The notes beneath the pieces were generated by a model. It did no database searches. It had not been told where the DNA came from and saw only the letters and a program-made list of their open reading frames with translations. A program made the position numbers and the translations under genes. This document shows, one piece after another, positions 1 through 8,440 of a DNA stretch of 64,000 nucleotides (positions are counted from its first letter, which is position 1; every line of letters starts with the position of its first letter). The DNA lies in the NCBI RefSeq assembly GCF_001425705.1, contig NZ_LMDC01000023.1:63463-127462 (forward strand), given 5' to 3'. The stretch comes from Pelomonas sp. Root1217 (GTDB taxonomy: Bacteria > Pseudomonadota > Gammaproteobacteria > Burkholderiales > Burkholderiaceae_C).

Positions 1-77
1 TCAATGCGTCCGCCCCTGAACGGGCGGCGCCGCGCCGGATTTGCCAAATATTGCGAGGCGGCCGCTGCGGAAATCGC

Positions 78-815
78 CTAGCCGCGACGGCGCAATTCGG
101 CCAGCGCCCGCGACAGCGACAGCCAGCCCTCGGGCAAGGGCCTGCCCGGCGTCCAGTCCGCCGCCGCCATCTCCAGCGCGCGGGCCTGGGCGGCCAAGTC
201 CGTATGGCCCAGCAGTTCGAGCACGGCCTTCAGGCCATGGGCGACGCGGCGCAGTGCGGGCGCATCGCCGCTGGCGACGGCCGCATTGCCCTGCGCGAGA
301 TCATCAGCAAAGCGGTCCAGGCAGCCGGTGCGAAAGCTCTCGTACAGGGCCCGATCGCCGCCGAAATGCTGCAGCACCGGGTCAACGCCTGTGGTCAAGG
401 CGGCGATCGGTACTCTGGCTAGGGCGCGCCCCCGCAGCAGCTCGCTGAACGTGTCCAGCAGCTCGATCAGCGGCACGGGTTTGCGCAGCGTGCGCACGAC
501 ACCGCGGGCGGCGAGCGCCGCATGGTGATCAGGGTGAACGCCGGCGCTGAAAATCACCCACGGCGGCGCACCGGCAGCCTGGGCCAGGCCCTCGGCGAGC
601 AAGGTTTCGGCCGAGCCGTCGGGCAGCATCAGGTCGCTGACAACGAGTTGCCAGCCCCCGCCCGCCAGCGCGTCGCGGGCATCGGCGAGGCGGCGTACCA
701 CGCTCAACTCAACCGCCGGTGCGGCTGGGTCATGGCCCGGCAGCTCTTCGAGAGCCAATTCGACAAAGCGGGCAATCGAGGCGTCATCCTCGATCAGCAG
801 CAAACGCGCGGGCAT
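78..815 (-). CDS. Response regulator with C-terminal Hpt domain
   Basis: Cytoplasmic phosphorelay protein of 245 aa. An N-terminal receiver domain (about residues 3-125) shows the acidic pair E9-D10, a phospho-acceptor D61 in the strand VVSDLMLP and a conserved lysine in RKP near 112. The C-terminal part (about 145-240) is an Hpt-like four-helix region with the motif AHGLK, so H193 is the likely phospho-histidine. It lies 14 nt downstream of the response regulator at 830-1444 on the same strand, so the two probably form an operon. A receiver fused to Hpt suggests an intermediate relay step for the hybrid-free kinase nearby (inference). There is no DNA-binding domain. Confidence 0.85.
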   Translation of the reverse strand: MPARLLLIEDDASIARFVELALEELPGHDPAAPAVELSVVRRLADARDALAGGGWQLVVSDLMLPDGSAETLLAEGLAQAAGAPPWVIFSAGVHPDHHAALAARGVVRTLRKPVPLIELLDTFSELLRGRALARVPIAALTTGVDPVLQHFGGDRALYESFRTGCLDRFADDLAQGNAAVASGDAPALRRVAHGLKAVLELLGHTDLAAQARALEMAAADWTPGRPLPEGWLSLSRALAELRRRG

Positions 816-829
816 AGGTATGCGCGCGC

Positions 830-1444
830 TCAGGCCGGCTGGGCCGCCGCGGCCTCGGCCAGCAGCGGTGGCAGCTCGGTGACCAGGGCCGTCTTGTGCA
901 CCAGCGGCACGCCCTCCAGCGCGAAGGCATAGGGCGCGCGCTGCGTCTCGTCCAGCGCGGTCACGACGATGAGGCGGCTGCGTGCGAACTGGGGGTGCGA
1001 GCGCAGGCTCGTGATCAACGCCGCGCCGTCAATGCCCGGCAACAGGATGTCGATGAGCAGCACATCCGGCTCGAGACGGCCGGCCATGGCCAGCCCGGCG
1101 ATGCCGTCGGAGGCGACGTGCAACTGGGCTTCAGGCAACTCGCGCTTGACGACCAGGCTGATGAGGTTCTGGAAGTGCACCGAGTCCTCGATGAGCAGCA
1201 AGGTCAAGGGGCGTTCGTTCGCCTGCGCGCCAGAGCTTGGCAGCGCTGTCGTCGCACGGCCGGCACGGGCGGCGAGCCAGGCATCCAGCGAACTGCGCAG
1301 GATGCGGCGGTGGCCACCTGGCGTTTTCCAGGCCTGCAATTCACCGCGGTCGACCATCAGCTGCACGGAGCGCACAGCCATGCCCAGCTGTTGAGCGGCT
1401 TCGGTGGTCGAGCAGGTGTCGGGCGCGGACGGGTTGCGGTTCAC
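830..1444 (-). CDS. Response regulator with N-terminal excisionase/MerR-type HTH
   Basis: About 204 aa. Residues 10-60 form a MerR/excisionase-type winged helix (TTEAAQQLGMAVRSVQLMVD, then GGHRRI), typical of single-domain DNA-binding proteins. Residues about 78-195 form a receiver domain with phospho-acceptor D132 in LLIDILLPG. The order is the reverse of the usual receiver-then-HTH layout. No ATG lies upstream of the HTH in frame. The chosen start is the GTG at 1444; another GTG at 1507 is possible. It is probably a phosphorylation-controlled regulator of the divergent genes at 1544 onward (inference). Confidence 0.8.
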   Translation of the reverse strand: MNRNPSAPDTCSTTEAAQQLGMAVRSVQLMVDRGELQAWKTPGGHRRILRSSLDAWLAARAGRATTALPSSGAQANERPLTLLLIEDSVHFQNLISLVVKRELPEAQLHVASDGIAGLAMAGRLEPDVLLIDILLPGIDGAALITSLRSHPQFARSRLIVVTALDETQRAPYAFALEGVPLVHKTALVTELPPLLAEAAAAQPA

Positions 1445-1453
1445 TTGCGGTAT

Positions 1454-1469
1454 TTTGCCGAATTTGCCG
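1454..1469. repeat. Direct repeat TTTGCCG x2 in a divergent promoter region
   Basis: The heptamer TTTGCCG occurs at 1454-1460 and again at 1463-1469, in the AT-richer gap between the divergent regulator (start 1444) and HD-GYP gene (start 1544). Tandem sites of this kind suit a small MerR/BldC-like DNA-binding domain, such as the one encoded next to it. Its use as an operator is inference. Confidence 0.3.
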
Positions 1470-1543
1470 GCGATCGCCGAGCTGGCATATTTGATAGAAA
1501 TGATCACATCGGAGAATGCGACACCGATACGGAGCCCGCTGCC

Positions 1544-2182
1544 ATGCTGCCCACCGCCGCCTTCGACCCCGCCATCCCGCCGCTGGTACTGCTCTGCCAT
1601 GACCCGGGCGACGTTCATGACGCAGACCGCAGTGCCCATCGCGCGCGGCTTGGGCATCTGGCGGAGGCCCTGGCCCTGCATCTGGGCGTGGGCGCCGACA
1701 GTGCTCGCCAGCTGCGCCTGGCCGCGCCCCTGCATGACATCGGCGAACTCGACGGCAGCCCTGCCAGCACCGCACCGCCCAGGCCGCTGACGGCCGAGGA
1801 GGCGCGCCACCGCCGGCGCGCTCAGCCCTACCGCGGCGCAGCCCTGCTCAGCGGCTCCGGCCTGCCCCTGTTCGCCCTGGCGGCCGAAATCGCCCTGCAC
1901 CACCGCGAGCGCTGGGACGGCAGCGGCTATCCGGAGGGCCTCAAGGGCGAGTCCATCCCGCTGTCTGGGCGTATCGTTGCCGTCGTGGACTATTTCGACG
2001 CACTGACCCTGCCCCGCAGCTACCGCCCGGCCCGCGCCGACGACCGCGCGCTGGCGATGCTGGCCGAGCAGGCCGGCAGCGCCTTCGACCCGGCCATCGT
2101 CGCCGCCTTCCTTGCCCATGCCCCCGAGTTGATCGCGCTGCGCGACCGCATCAACGCGACGCGCGCCGGAGCGAAGGCATGA
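1544..2182 (+). CDS. HD-GYP domain protein (probable c-di-GMP phosphodiesterase)
   Basis: 212 aa and nearly all one HD-GYP domain. Visible motifs are HDIGE (H64-D65), HHRERWDGSGYP (about 119-130) and the downstream signature IPL..RI..VVD..DAL..PRSYRPA. These match the metal ligands and GYP signature of c-di-GMP phosphodiesterases. There is no receiver or sensory domain, so its input is unknown. The ATG at 1544 follows the divergent promoter region. The stop overlaps the next start (ATGA at 2179-2182), which suggests translational coupling to the periplasmic binding protein. Confidence 0.85.
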   Translation: MLPTAAFDPAIPPLVLLCHDPGDVHDADRSAHRARLGHLAEALALHLGVGADSARQLRLAAPLHDIGELDGSPASTAPPRPLTAEEARHRRRAQPYRGAALLSGSGLPLFALAAEIALHHRERWDGSGYPEGLKGESIPLSGRIVAVVDYFDALTLPRSYRPARADDRALAMLAEQAGSAFDPAIVAAFLAHAPELIALRDRINATRAGAKA

Positions 2183-2985
2183 CGCGGCTGACGGCCGCGC
2201 TGCTTGGCCTTCTCGGCTTGCTGGCCACCGTCGCGGCCGCATCGGTTTCAGCGGCCCCTAACATCACCTCGCAGCGCGTGCAGGACCGCGGCGAATTGCG
2301 GGTGTGCATCTGGCCCGACTACTACGGCATCTCGCTGCGAAATCCGCGCACCGGCCAGCTCTCGGGCATCGACATCGACCTGTCGGCAGCCTTTGCCGCC
2401 GATCTCAAGGTCAAGCCGGTCTACGTCGATTCCTCTTTTGCGACACTCGTCGACGACCTACTGCGCGACCGCTGCGATGTTGCGATGTTCGCCATCGGCA
2501 TGACGCCGCAACGCGCGCAAGCACTGCGCTTCAGCCGGCCCTATCTGGAAAGCGACATCTATGCCGTCACGACGCGCAGCAGCCGTGTCGTGCAGCGCTG
2601 GCAGGATCTGGACCGCCCCGGCGTGCGCATCGCCGTGCAGGCCGGCACCTTCATGGAACCGGTCATGGCAGCTGCCCTCAAACAGGCTAACCTCGTCGTC
2701 GTGCGACCACCCGCCACCCGCGAGCGCGAACTCGAGGCCGGCCGCGTGGATGCCTTCATGACCGATTACCCCTACAGCCGCCGTCTGCTGGACAACGCCG
2801 ACTGGGCCCGCCTCGTCGCGCCGCCCGCGCCCTTTTCCGTGCTGCCCTATGCCTATGCCGTCAAGCCCGGTGACGCGGCCTGGCTGACGGCCGTCGACGA
2901 ATTCGTCTCCCGCATCCAGCGCGATGGCCGGCTGCAAGCCGCCGCCAAGCGGCACGGCTTGAGCGCGATCGTGCGCGAGAGATGA
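2179..2985 (+). CDS. Extracellular solute-binding protein, family 3
   Basis: 268 aa periplasmic protein with a signal peptide (hydrophobic stretch about 5-25, cleavage near SAAP). The rest is an SBP_bac_3 fold: GELRVCIWPDYYG start, GIDIDLSAAFAADL, DRCDVAMFAIGMTPQRAQALRFSRPY and a C-terminal AWLTAVDEFV..I. No ABC permease or ATPase is adjacent. It sits between an HD-GYP protein and a histidine kinase, so it may be a ligand sensor for the kinase and not an importer subunit (inference from context). Confidence 0.88.
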   Translation: MTRLTAALLGLLGLLATVAAASVSAAPNITSQRVQDRGELRVCIWPDYYGISLRNPRTGQLSGIDIDLSAAFAADLKVKPVYVDSSFATLVDDLLRDRCDVAMFAIGMTPQRAQALRFSRPYLESDIYAVTTRSSRVVQRWQDLDRPGVRIAVQAGTFMEPVMAAALKQANLVVVRPPATRERELEAGRVDAFMTDYPYSRRLLDNADWARLVAPPAPFSVLPYAYAVKPGDAAWLTAVDEFVSRIQRDGRLQAAAKRHGLSAIVRER

Positions 2986-3120
2986 GGCCCCCGGTCCAAG
3001 GCATACCTTGGCCCGCCCCCCGAGGGGGCGGCGATGCTTGGTGGATCGACCACCAAGCACATCGCCGGCGCGGACCGGCTAGGGAGCGGCCCGGCGCTCG
3101 GTCCGCAGGGAACTTCGGGT
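2986..3120. repeat. Composite three-hairpin intergenic element (copy A)
   Basis: Fills the gap between a binding-protein stop and a histidine-kinase start. Three inverted repeats follow each other: CCAAGG-CATA-CCTTGG (2996-3011), CGCCCCC-CGA-GGGGGCG (3014-3030) and TGCTTGGTGG-ATCGA-CCACCAAGCA (3035-3059). A second copy with the same order lies at 21372-21537, and a shorter relative at 55395-55436. The sequence before the first hairpin, including the stop codon, and the block near GGCCCRGCGCTCGG before the next gene are also shared with copy B. It looks like a REP-like dispersed element. Confidence 0.7.
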
Positions 3121-5634
3121 ATGCCGCACCGTAGTCGCTGGCGTCCAAGCATCATCACCGCCAGCGCCGGCGTCCTGCTCGCGGCCACGTTGCTCGCTGG
3201 CGCGGGCTACAGCATCTGGCGCGAGAAACGCGAGCAGACGACCGAGGTCGCCGCCCGCCAGGCGCTGCTTGCGCGCGTGCTCGAGGACCACGCCAGCCGC
3301 AGCCTGGATGCCGCCCAACTGGCCCTGGCCGGCCTGGCCGACGTGGCCGAGCGCGGCGCGCCGCCAGAGGTGCTGCAGGCCCTGCTCGGCCAGACCCAGG
3401 CCAGCCTGGGTTTCCTGCGCGGCGTCGCCCTGCTCGACGAGGCCGGCCATGTGCTGGCCGCCGCCGACCCTGCCGACCGCGGCGTGCAGATCGCCACGAC
3501 CAGGCTCGGCCCGTTGCCGGCCGCAGGCCAGGACACCCTGGGCGGCTTCGTCGCCGCGCGCAGCCTGGCCAGCCTCGCCGAAGTCGCACCAGGCAGCGCA
3601 GCGGCCGTTGTGCCGCCAGGGGTGGGCTTCATCCCGCTGCTGCGCGGCATCAAGACCCCCGACGGCCGGCCAGCCCTGCTTGCTGCCCTCATCAACCCCG
3701 ACGCACTGGCCAACTTCCAGGAGCTGACGCTGAACGACGCCCGTGCCGCGGCAGCACTCGTGGACCTGGACGGCCGGCTGCTCGCGGTGACCGTCGGTGC
3801 CGACCACCTGGCAGGTGAACGCCTGGCCTCGCTGCAACTGCCCACCGGCCCGCTGGCGCGCGTGCGCACCGGCAGCGAATACGGCCGCTGGGACGGCGCG
3901 GGCCTGCGCGATGCCGACCAGCTCGGTGCCTTTCGCGCGCTGCGCACTCGCCCCCTCGTCGTCGTCGTTGAGATGCCCCAGGGCGAGTTGCGCACCCAGT
4001 GGCTGTCCACCGCATGGGACCTCGGCCTGCCCGCCATCGGCATCGCCGCTGCGTTGCTCGTGCTGTCGGCCGTGGGCGCCGCCGCACTGCGCGCGCGCGA
4101 GCGCTCCATGCTGGAACTCGACGAGGCCCAGCGCCAGGTCGCCGAGCGCGAGCGCGAGCTCAGCGCCATCTTCGGCAGCGTGCAGGACCTGCTGTTCCGC
4201 ACCAACGCGGCCGGCCAGGTGACCTTCATCAACGAGGGCTATGCCCGCCTCAGTGGCCATCCCGTCGCCCAGGTGCTGGGCCGGCCGCTGCAGGAGCTGT
4301 TCGGCGGCTCGCCGGCCGTGGCCACGCTGTTCGCGGCGGGCGACGTTCACGAAGCCCGCCCGCACGAACTGCGCGCCGACTGGATCGCGGACGACGGCAA
4401 GGCGCGCAGCTTCGAGATCCACCTGGTGCCGCTGCGCCACCGCGCCGGCCTACTCGAATGGGTGGGCAGCGCGGCCGACGTCAGCGGACTGGTGCGTGCC
4501 CAGGCCGAACTGCGCGCCCAGCTCGGCCTGGCGCGCTCGCTGCTGTCCAGCAGCCCGCTGCCCACGTCGGTGCTGGACAGCGACAACCGCTATCTCGACG
4601 TCAACCGCGCCTGGGAGCAGTTCACCGGCCGGCGCCGCAGCGAGGTGCTGGGCCGCAAGGCCGCCAGCTATCTGCGCCCCGAGGAGGCCGCCCTGCACGA
4701 CAGCCGCGACGCCGAGCTGCTGGCGCGCGGCGGCGAGATGAACTACGAGGCCATCTGGCATGGCCTCGATGGCCGGCGGCGCGACCTCTACATCAGCAAG
4801 TCCACCTTTCCCGACGCCCACGGCCGCCCCATGGGCATAGTCGTCTGCCTCATGGACATCAGCGAATTCCGCGAGGCCGAGCGCGCCACCCGCGCCGCCC
4901 GCGACGCCGCCCTGCAGGCCTCGCGGGCCAAGTCCGACTTCATCGCCAACGTCAGCCACGAGCTGCGCACGCCGCTGCAGTCCATCCTCGGCTTCTCCGA
5001 GATCGGCGCGCGGCGCGCGCGCGCCGAGCCCCGCCTGGCTGAGCTCTTCGGCGACGTGCACCACGCCGGCCAACGCATGCTCAGCCTCGTCAACGACCTG
5101 CTCGACCTCAGCAAGATCGAGCGCGGTGCCGAACCCCTGCAGCCCGAGCGCCTGGACCTGAGGCCACTGGCCGTCGAGGTCGGCCGCGAACTCGAGCCCC
5201 TGCTGGCCGCGCGCCAGCTCAGCCTGGCCATGGCCCTGGGCGACGAGGACCTGGTCGTGCTGGCCGACCCAGGGCGCCTGCAGCAACTGCTGCGCAACCT
5301 GCTGGCCAATGCCATCCGCTTCTCGCCCGTGGGCGGCCACATCGAGGTGACGGCCTGGCAGGACGATGCGGCCGCCGAAGTGCGGGTTGATGTCGCCGAC
5401 CGCGGCCCCGGAATTCCGCCGGACGAACTGGAGAGCATCTTCGAAGCCTTCGTGCAGTCCAGCGCAACGAAGAACGCCGCCGGAGGCACGGGCCTGGGCC
5501 TGGCCATCTGTCGGCGCATCGCCGAGGCCCATGACGGCCGTGTCTGGGCGGCCAACCGCGCCGGTGGGGGCGCTGTCATCAGTCTGGCACTTCCCGCCAC
5601 GCGCTTTGGCGACACCACGCCGGCAGCGCTTTGA
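3121..5634 (+). CDS. Membrane sensor histidine kinase with two PAS domains
   Basis: 837 aa. TM1 is at about residues 10-31, a periplasmic sensor region of about 270 residues follows, and TM2 is at about 300-320. PAS1 spans about 343-460, PAS2 about 472-580. The HisKA region contains FIANVSHELRTPLQ with phospho-acceptor H613. The ATPase domain shows an N box (NLLANAIRFSP), DRGPGIPPDE and GGTGLGLAI. The ATG at 3121 is preferred over an in-frame upstream ATG at 3034, because the intervening codons lie in the hairpin element. The likely partners are the two response regulators at 78-1444 (inference). Confidence 0.9.
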   Translation: MPHRSRWRPSIITASAGVLLAATLLAGAGYSIWREKREQTTEVAARQALLARVLEDHASRSLDAAQLALAGLADVAERGAPPEVLQALLGQTQASLGFLRGVALLDEAGHVLAAADPADRGVQIATTRLGPLPAAGQDTLGGFVAARSLASLAEVAPGSAAAVVPPGVGFIPLLRGIKTPDGRPALLAALINPDALANFQELTLNDARAAAALVDLDGRLLAVTVGADHLAGERLASLQLPTGPLARVRTGSEYGRWDGAGLRDADQLGAFRALRTRPLVVVVEMPQGELRTQWLSTAWDLGLPAIGIAAALLVLSAVGAAALRARERSMLELDEAQRQVAERERELSAIFGSVQDLLFRTNAAGQVTFINEGYARLSGHPVAQVLGRPLQELFGGSPAVATLFAAGDVHEARPHELRADWIADDGKARSFEIHLVPLRHRAGLLEWVGSAADVSGLVRAQAELRAQLGLARSLLSSSPLPTSVLDSDNRYLDVNRAWEQFTGRRRSEVLGRKAASYLRPEEAALHDSRDAELLARGGEMNYEAIWHGLDGRRRDLYISKSTFPDAHGRPMGIVVCLMDISEFREAERATRAARDAALQASRAKSDFIANVSHELRTPLQSILGFSEIGARRARAEPRLAELFGDVHHAGQRMLSLVNDLLDLSKIERGAEPLQPERLDLRPLAVEVGRELEPLLAARQLSLAMALGDEDLVVLADPGRLQQLLRNLLANAIRFSPVGGHIEVTAWQDDAAAEVRVDVADRGPGIPPDELESIFEAFVQSSATKNAAGGTGLGLAICRRIAEAHDGRVWAANRAGGGAVISLALPATRFGDTTPAAL

Positions 5635-5657
5635 CGGCTACATCGGAAGGGGATCTC

Positions 5658-6482
5658 ATGACCGACAGCGACAAGATGAGCGACAAGCTGTTTGCCGGCT
5701 CCATTCCGAGGCTCTACGACACCTTGATGGTGCCGCTGATCTTCGACGGCTATGCCGCCGACACGGCGGCGCTGGTCGCGGCCAGCTCGCCGCGCAGCGT
5801 GCTCGAAACAGCCGCCGGCAGCGGCGCGGTCACCCGTGCGCTGGCGCCAAGGCTGGCCGCCGCTTCGCGCTACGTGGTGACCGACCTCAACCAGCCCATG
5901 CTCGACTACGCCGCCAGCCAGCAAGGCGCCGACAGCCGCATCGAATGGCGGCAGGCGGATGCCCTGGCCCTGCCTTTTGACGACGGCTCCTTCGATGTGG
6001 TGTGCTGCCAGTTCGGCGCAATGTTCTTTCCTGATCGCGCCGCGGGCTACGCCGAGGCACGGCGGGTGCTCAAGCCCGGCGGGCGCTTTGTCTTCACCGT
6101 CTGGGACCGCATTGAAGAGAACGCCTTTGCCGACGAAGTCACCCACGCCGTCGCCACGGTGTTCGCGCACGACCCGCCGCGCTTTCTCGCCCGCACGCCG
6201 CACGGCTATCACGACGCCGCGCTGATCCACGCGGACCTGGGTCGCGCGGGCTTCACCGAGATCACGATCGAGACGCGCGCGAAGTTGAGTCACGCATCCT
6301 CGGCTCGCGCCGCTGCCATGGCCTATTGCCAGGGAACACCGTTGCGCAACGAGATCGAGGCACGCGACGCTGGCCTGCTACAGCTCGCCATCGACCGCGC
6401 CACCGAAGTGATCGCCAGCCGCCACGGCGACGGCGCTGTGGCGGGAAAGATCCAGGCCCATGTGATCGTGGCGGCGGGGTAG
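5658..6482 (+). CDS. Class I SAM-dependent methyltransferase
   Basis: 274 aa cytoplasmic enzyme. The SAM-binding motif I is VLETAAGSGAVTRAL (about 48-62), followed by an acidic VVTDLNQPML and the post-motif DALALPFDDGSFDVVCCQFGAMFFPD. This is the Methyltransf_11 (UbiE-like) layout, but the acceptor is unknown. The ATG at 5658 follows GGAAGGGG. A TTG at 5631 that would overlap the kinase stop is less likely. It is 23 nt downstream of the kinase on the same strand. Confidence 0.85.
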   Translation: MTDSDKMSDKLFAGSIPRLYDTLMVPLIFDGYAADTAALVAASSPRSVLETAAGSGAVTRALAPRLAAASRYVVTDLNQPMLDYAASQQGADSRIEWRQADALALPFDDGSFDVVCCQFGAMFFPDRAAGYAEARRVLKPGGRFVFTVWDRIEENAFADEVTHAVATVFAHDPPRFLARTPHGYHDAALIHADLGRAGFTEITIETRAKLSHASSARAAAMAYCQGTPLRNEIEARDAGLLQLAIDRATEVIASRHGDGAVAGKIQAHVIVAAG

Positions 6483-6560
6483 CGGTTGCTGCACCGTGCC
6501 GCAGGTGACAGCGCCTCACCGTGCTGGCGGCACAGAATCGCCGCACCCTTTGGAGCTGTC

Positions 6561-7139
6561 ATGAACTCACGCGCCACCTTCACCCGCATGGACGAAAGCA
6601 GCCGCGAAGACTGGGGACTCATCGTGCCCGAGGCGATGAAGATGGCCCGCAGCCTGCCTGACCGCGTGCTCGATCATCTGCGCCTGCTGGACGGCGATTT
6701 CGGCGGCTTTCCGGTGGACCGGCTGACGCATTGCCGCCAGACCGCCACGCTGGCCCATCGTGATGGCCGCGACGAGGAGTACGTCTGCTGCGCGCTGCTG
6801 CACGACATCGGCGACACGCTGGGCTCGTTCAATCACCCCGACATCGCCGCCGCCATCCTCAAACCCTTCGTGACGGAAGAGAACCTGTGGATGGTGCAGC
6901 AGCACGGCATCTTCCAGGGCCACAATTTCTTCCACCACATCGGCCTGGACCGCGACATGCGCGAGCAGTTCCGCGGCCACCCGCATTTCGGGCGCACGGC
7001 CGAGTTTGTCGAGCGCTACGACAACCCGGCCTTCGACCCGCAGGCCCAGGCCCTGCCGCTGGACTTCTTCGAGCCGATGCTGCGACGGCTGATGGCCCAG
7101 CCGCGCCAGTCGATCTACAAAAGCGCGATGAAGGTTTAG
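6561..7139 (+). CDS. HD-domain protein (PhnZ/MIOX-like)
   Basis: 192 aa. It has HCRQTATLAHRDG, ALLHDIGDTLGSFNH and a later QQHGIFQGHNFFHH, giving a series of metal-ligand histidines around an HD pair. The spacing resembles the small HD-fold oxygenase/phosphohydrolase family related to PhnZ and inositol oxygenase. No phosphonate genes are nearby, so the substrate is unknown. Its stop overlaps by 4 nt the stop of the convergent DUF1801 gene. Confidence 0.75.
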   Translation: MNSRATFTRMDESSREDWGLIVPEAMKMARSLPDRVLDHLRLLDGDFGGFPVDRLTHCRQTATLAHRDGRDEEYVCCALLHDIGDTLGSFNHPDIAAAILKPFVTEENLWMVQQHGIFQGHNFFHHIGLDRDMREQFRGHPHFGRTAEFVERYDNPAFDPQAQALPLDFFEPMLRRLMAQPRQSIYKSAMKV

Positions 7140-7528
7140 CCCTTCGTCTGGTTGGCTTTCACGGCCGCCTTGATCAATGCTTTCAGCGCAGCCTTGTCGA
7201 TCTTGTCGCCTTCCTTGAAGTCGATCGCGCGACGCACATTGCCTTCGAGGCTGGAGTTGAAGAGACCTTTGGGGTCAGCCAGGGAAGCGCCCTTGGGAAA
7301 GGTCATCTTCACGGCGCTCTTGTAGGCCTCGCCGGTGCAGACGATGCCGTCATGCGACCAGACCGGGTTGCTCCATTTCCACTCCTCGACGATGTCGGGG
7401 TCGGCTTCGTGAATAAGCGCGCGCAGCGCGGCAAGCGTCTCGCTGCGCCAGCCGCCCAGGCTGGCGATGCGTTCGTCGATGAGGGCCGCGGCCGGGGGGG
7501 TGGATGTCGAGGGGCTCTTGCTGCTCAT
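7136..7528 (-). CDS. DUF1801 (YdhG-like) protein
   Basis: 130 aa. The middle shows the DUF1801 pattern: DPDIVEEWKWSNPVWSHDGIVCTGEAYKSAVKMTFPKGA, split around the WKWSNPVW core, and a C-terminal DK.DKAALKALIKAAV helix. Members of this family are small cytoplasmic proteins, some linked to iron handling. The role here is unknown. The N-terminal 15 residues are low-complexity Ser/Thr/Pro. It ends convergently with the HD-domain gene. Confidence 0.8.
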   Translation of the reverse strand: MSSKSPSTSTPPAAALIDERIASLGGWRSETLAALRALIHEADPDIVEEWKWSNPVWSHDGIVCTGEAYKSAVKMTFPKGASLADPKGLFNSSLEGNVRRAIDFKEGDKIDKAALKALIKAAVKANQTKG

Positions 7529-7609
7529 GGCGGTGACGGAATGTCTGGCGGGAACCGCAGCCTAACGTCAGCCGCCCTGGAGCGCTTCTTGAAATCTGAT
7601 GGCTTCACG

Positions 7610-8359
7610 TCACTCAGGCCGCAGCATCAGCAGCCCCAGCAGCAGGAAGACGGCATACAGCGCCCGCTGGAACAACAGGGCTGGCAGCCGCTCACGCAGG
7701 CGGGCACCCAGGGCCATGCCGGCGAAGGCCGCCGCCAGCGCCATGCCGCTGGCCCAGGGATCGGGCGGCGCCGCGGCATCCAGCCCACCCAGGCGCGCGG
7801 CCAGCGCCAGCGAGGCCAGCATGAAGCTGATGCCCAGGGCCTGGATCAAGGCGCCCCGCCGCAGCTGCAGCGATTGCAGAAACGGCACCATGGGCAGCAC
7901 GAAGACACCGGTCGCCGCGCTGACCGCACCGCCCACCAGGCCCGCCAGCCCGCCCAACAAGCCGGCAAGGCGCCCCGGGTCGGGCAGCCGCGGCCGACAC
8001 AGGCCGAACACCCCATAGGCCACCAAGACGCCAGCCAGCGCCAGCCGCGCGCCGCCATGACCCGAGCCGAGGCTTGGAACCGGAGCGAACAACGTGCCCA
8101 GCACCAGGCCCGTCCACAGCGGCCAGAGCCGCCGCCACAGCCCGGCCGCGTGCGGGCCCATGCACTGGGCCACATTGGTCAGCAAGGCCGGCAGCAGCAT
8201 CAGCGCGGCAGCCGGCGCTGCCGGCAGGCGCAGGCTCAGCAGGGCCATGGCCAGTGTCGGCAGACCCATGCCGGACACGCCCTTGACGAGGCCAGCCAGC
8301 AAGAAGGTCAGCGCCACCCAGCCCAGCAGACCGGCCGACAGCCATTCGATGTCATCCAT
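7610..8359 (-). CDS. TauE/SafE-family membrane permease
   Basis: 249 aa with about eight hydrophobic segments. The N-terminal motif LVKGVSGMGLPTLAMALLSLRLP and the repeat GLVGGAVSAATGVFVLP match the two halves of TauE/SafE (DUF81) sulfite/organosulfonate exporters. An in-frame ATG 36 nt upstream is an alternative start. It is divergent from the LysR regulator at 8441, which probably controls it (inference). Confidence 0.85.
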   Translation of the reverse strand: MDDIEWLSAGLLGWVALTFLLAGLVKGVSGMGLPTLAMALLSLRLPAAPAAALMLLPALLTNVAQCMGPHAAGLWRRLWPLWTGLVLGTLFAPVPSLGSGHGGARLALAGVLVAYGVFGLCRPRLPDPGRLAGLLGGLAGLVGGAVSAATGVFVLPMVPFLQSLQLRRGALIQALGISFMLASLALAARLGGLDAAAPPDPWASGMALAAAFAGMALGARLRERLPALLFQRALYAVFLLLGLLMLRPE

Positions 8360-8414
8360 GCCGGCATGGTCGGCACGGCGGCGCGATGCGTCCATCGCGC
8401 AATGCCGCGCATAT

Positions 8415-8433
8415 CCTCCGGTATTGCCGAAGG
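8415..8433. promoter_or_regulatory. Imperfect dyad in the LysR/TauE divergent region
   Basis: CCTCCGG-TATTG-CCGAAGG (one mismatch in 7-bp arms) lies just before the LysR start in the 81-nt divergent gap. Position and symmetry fit an autoregulatory LysR site, but the right arm overlaps the likely ribosome-binding region AAGGATGGG. Confidence 0.25.
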
Positions 8434-8440
8434 ATGGGCC

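Noticed and set aside
1-77. End of another gene or terminator at the left edge
   Set aside because: The hairpin CCGCCC-N5-GGGCGG near 11-27 has no T-tract and a stop triplet at 1-3 alone cannot support a gene.
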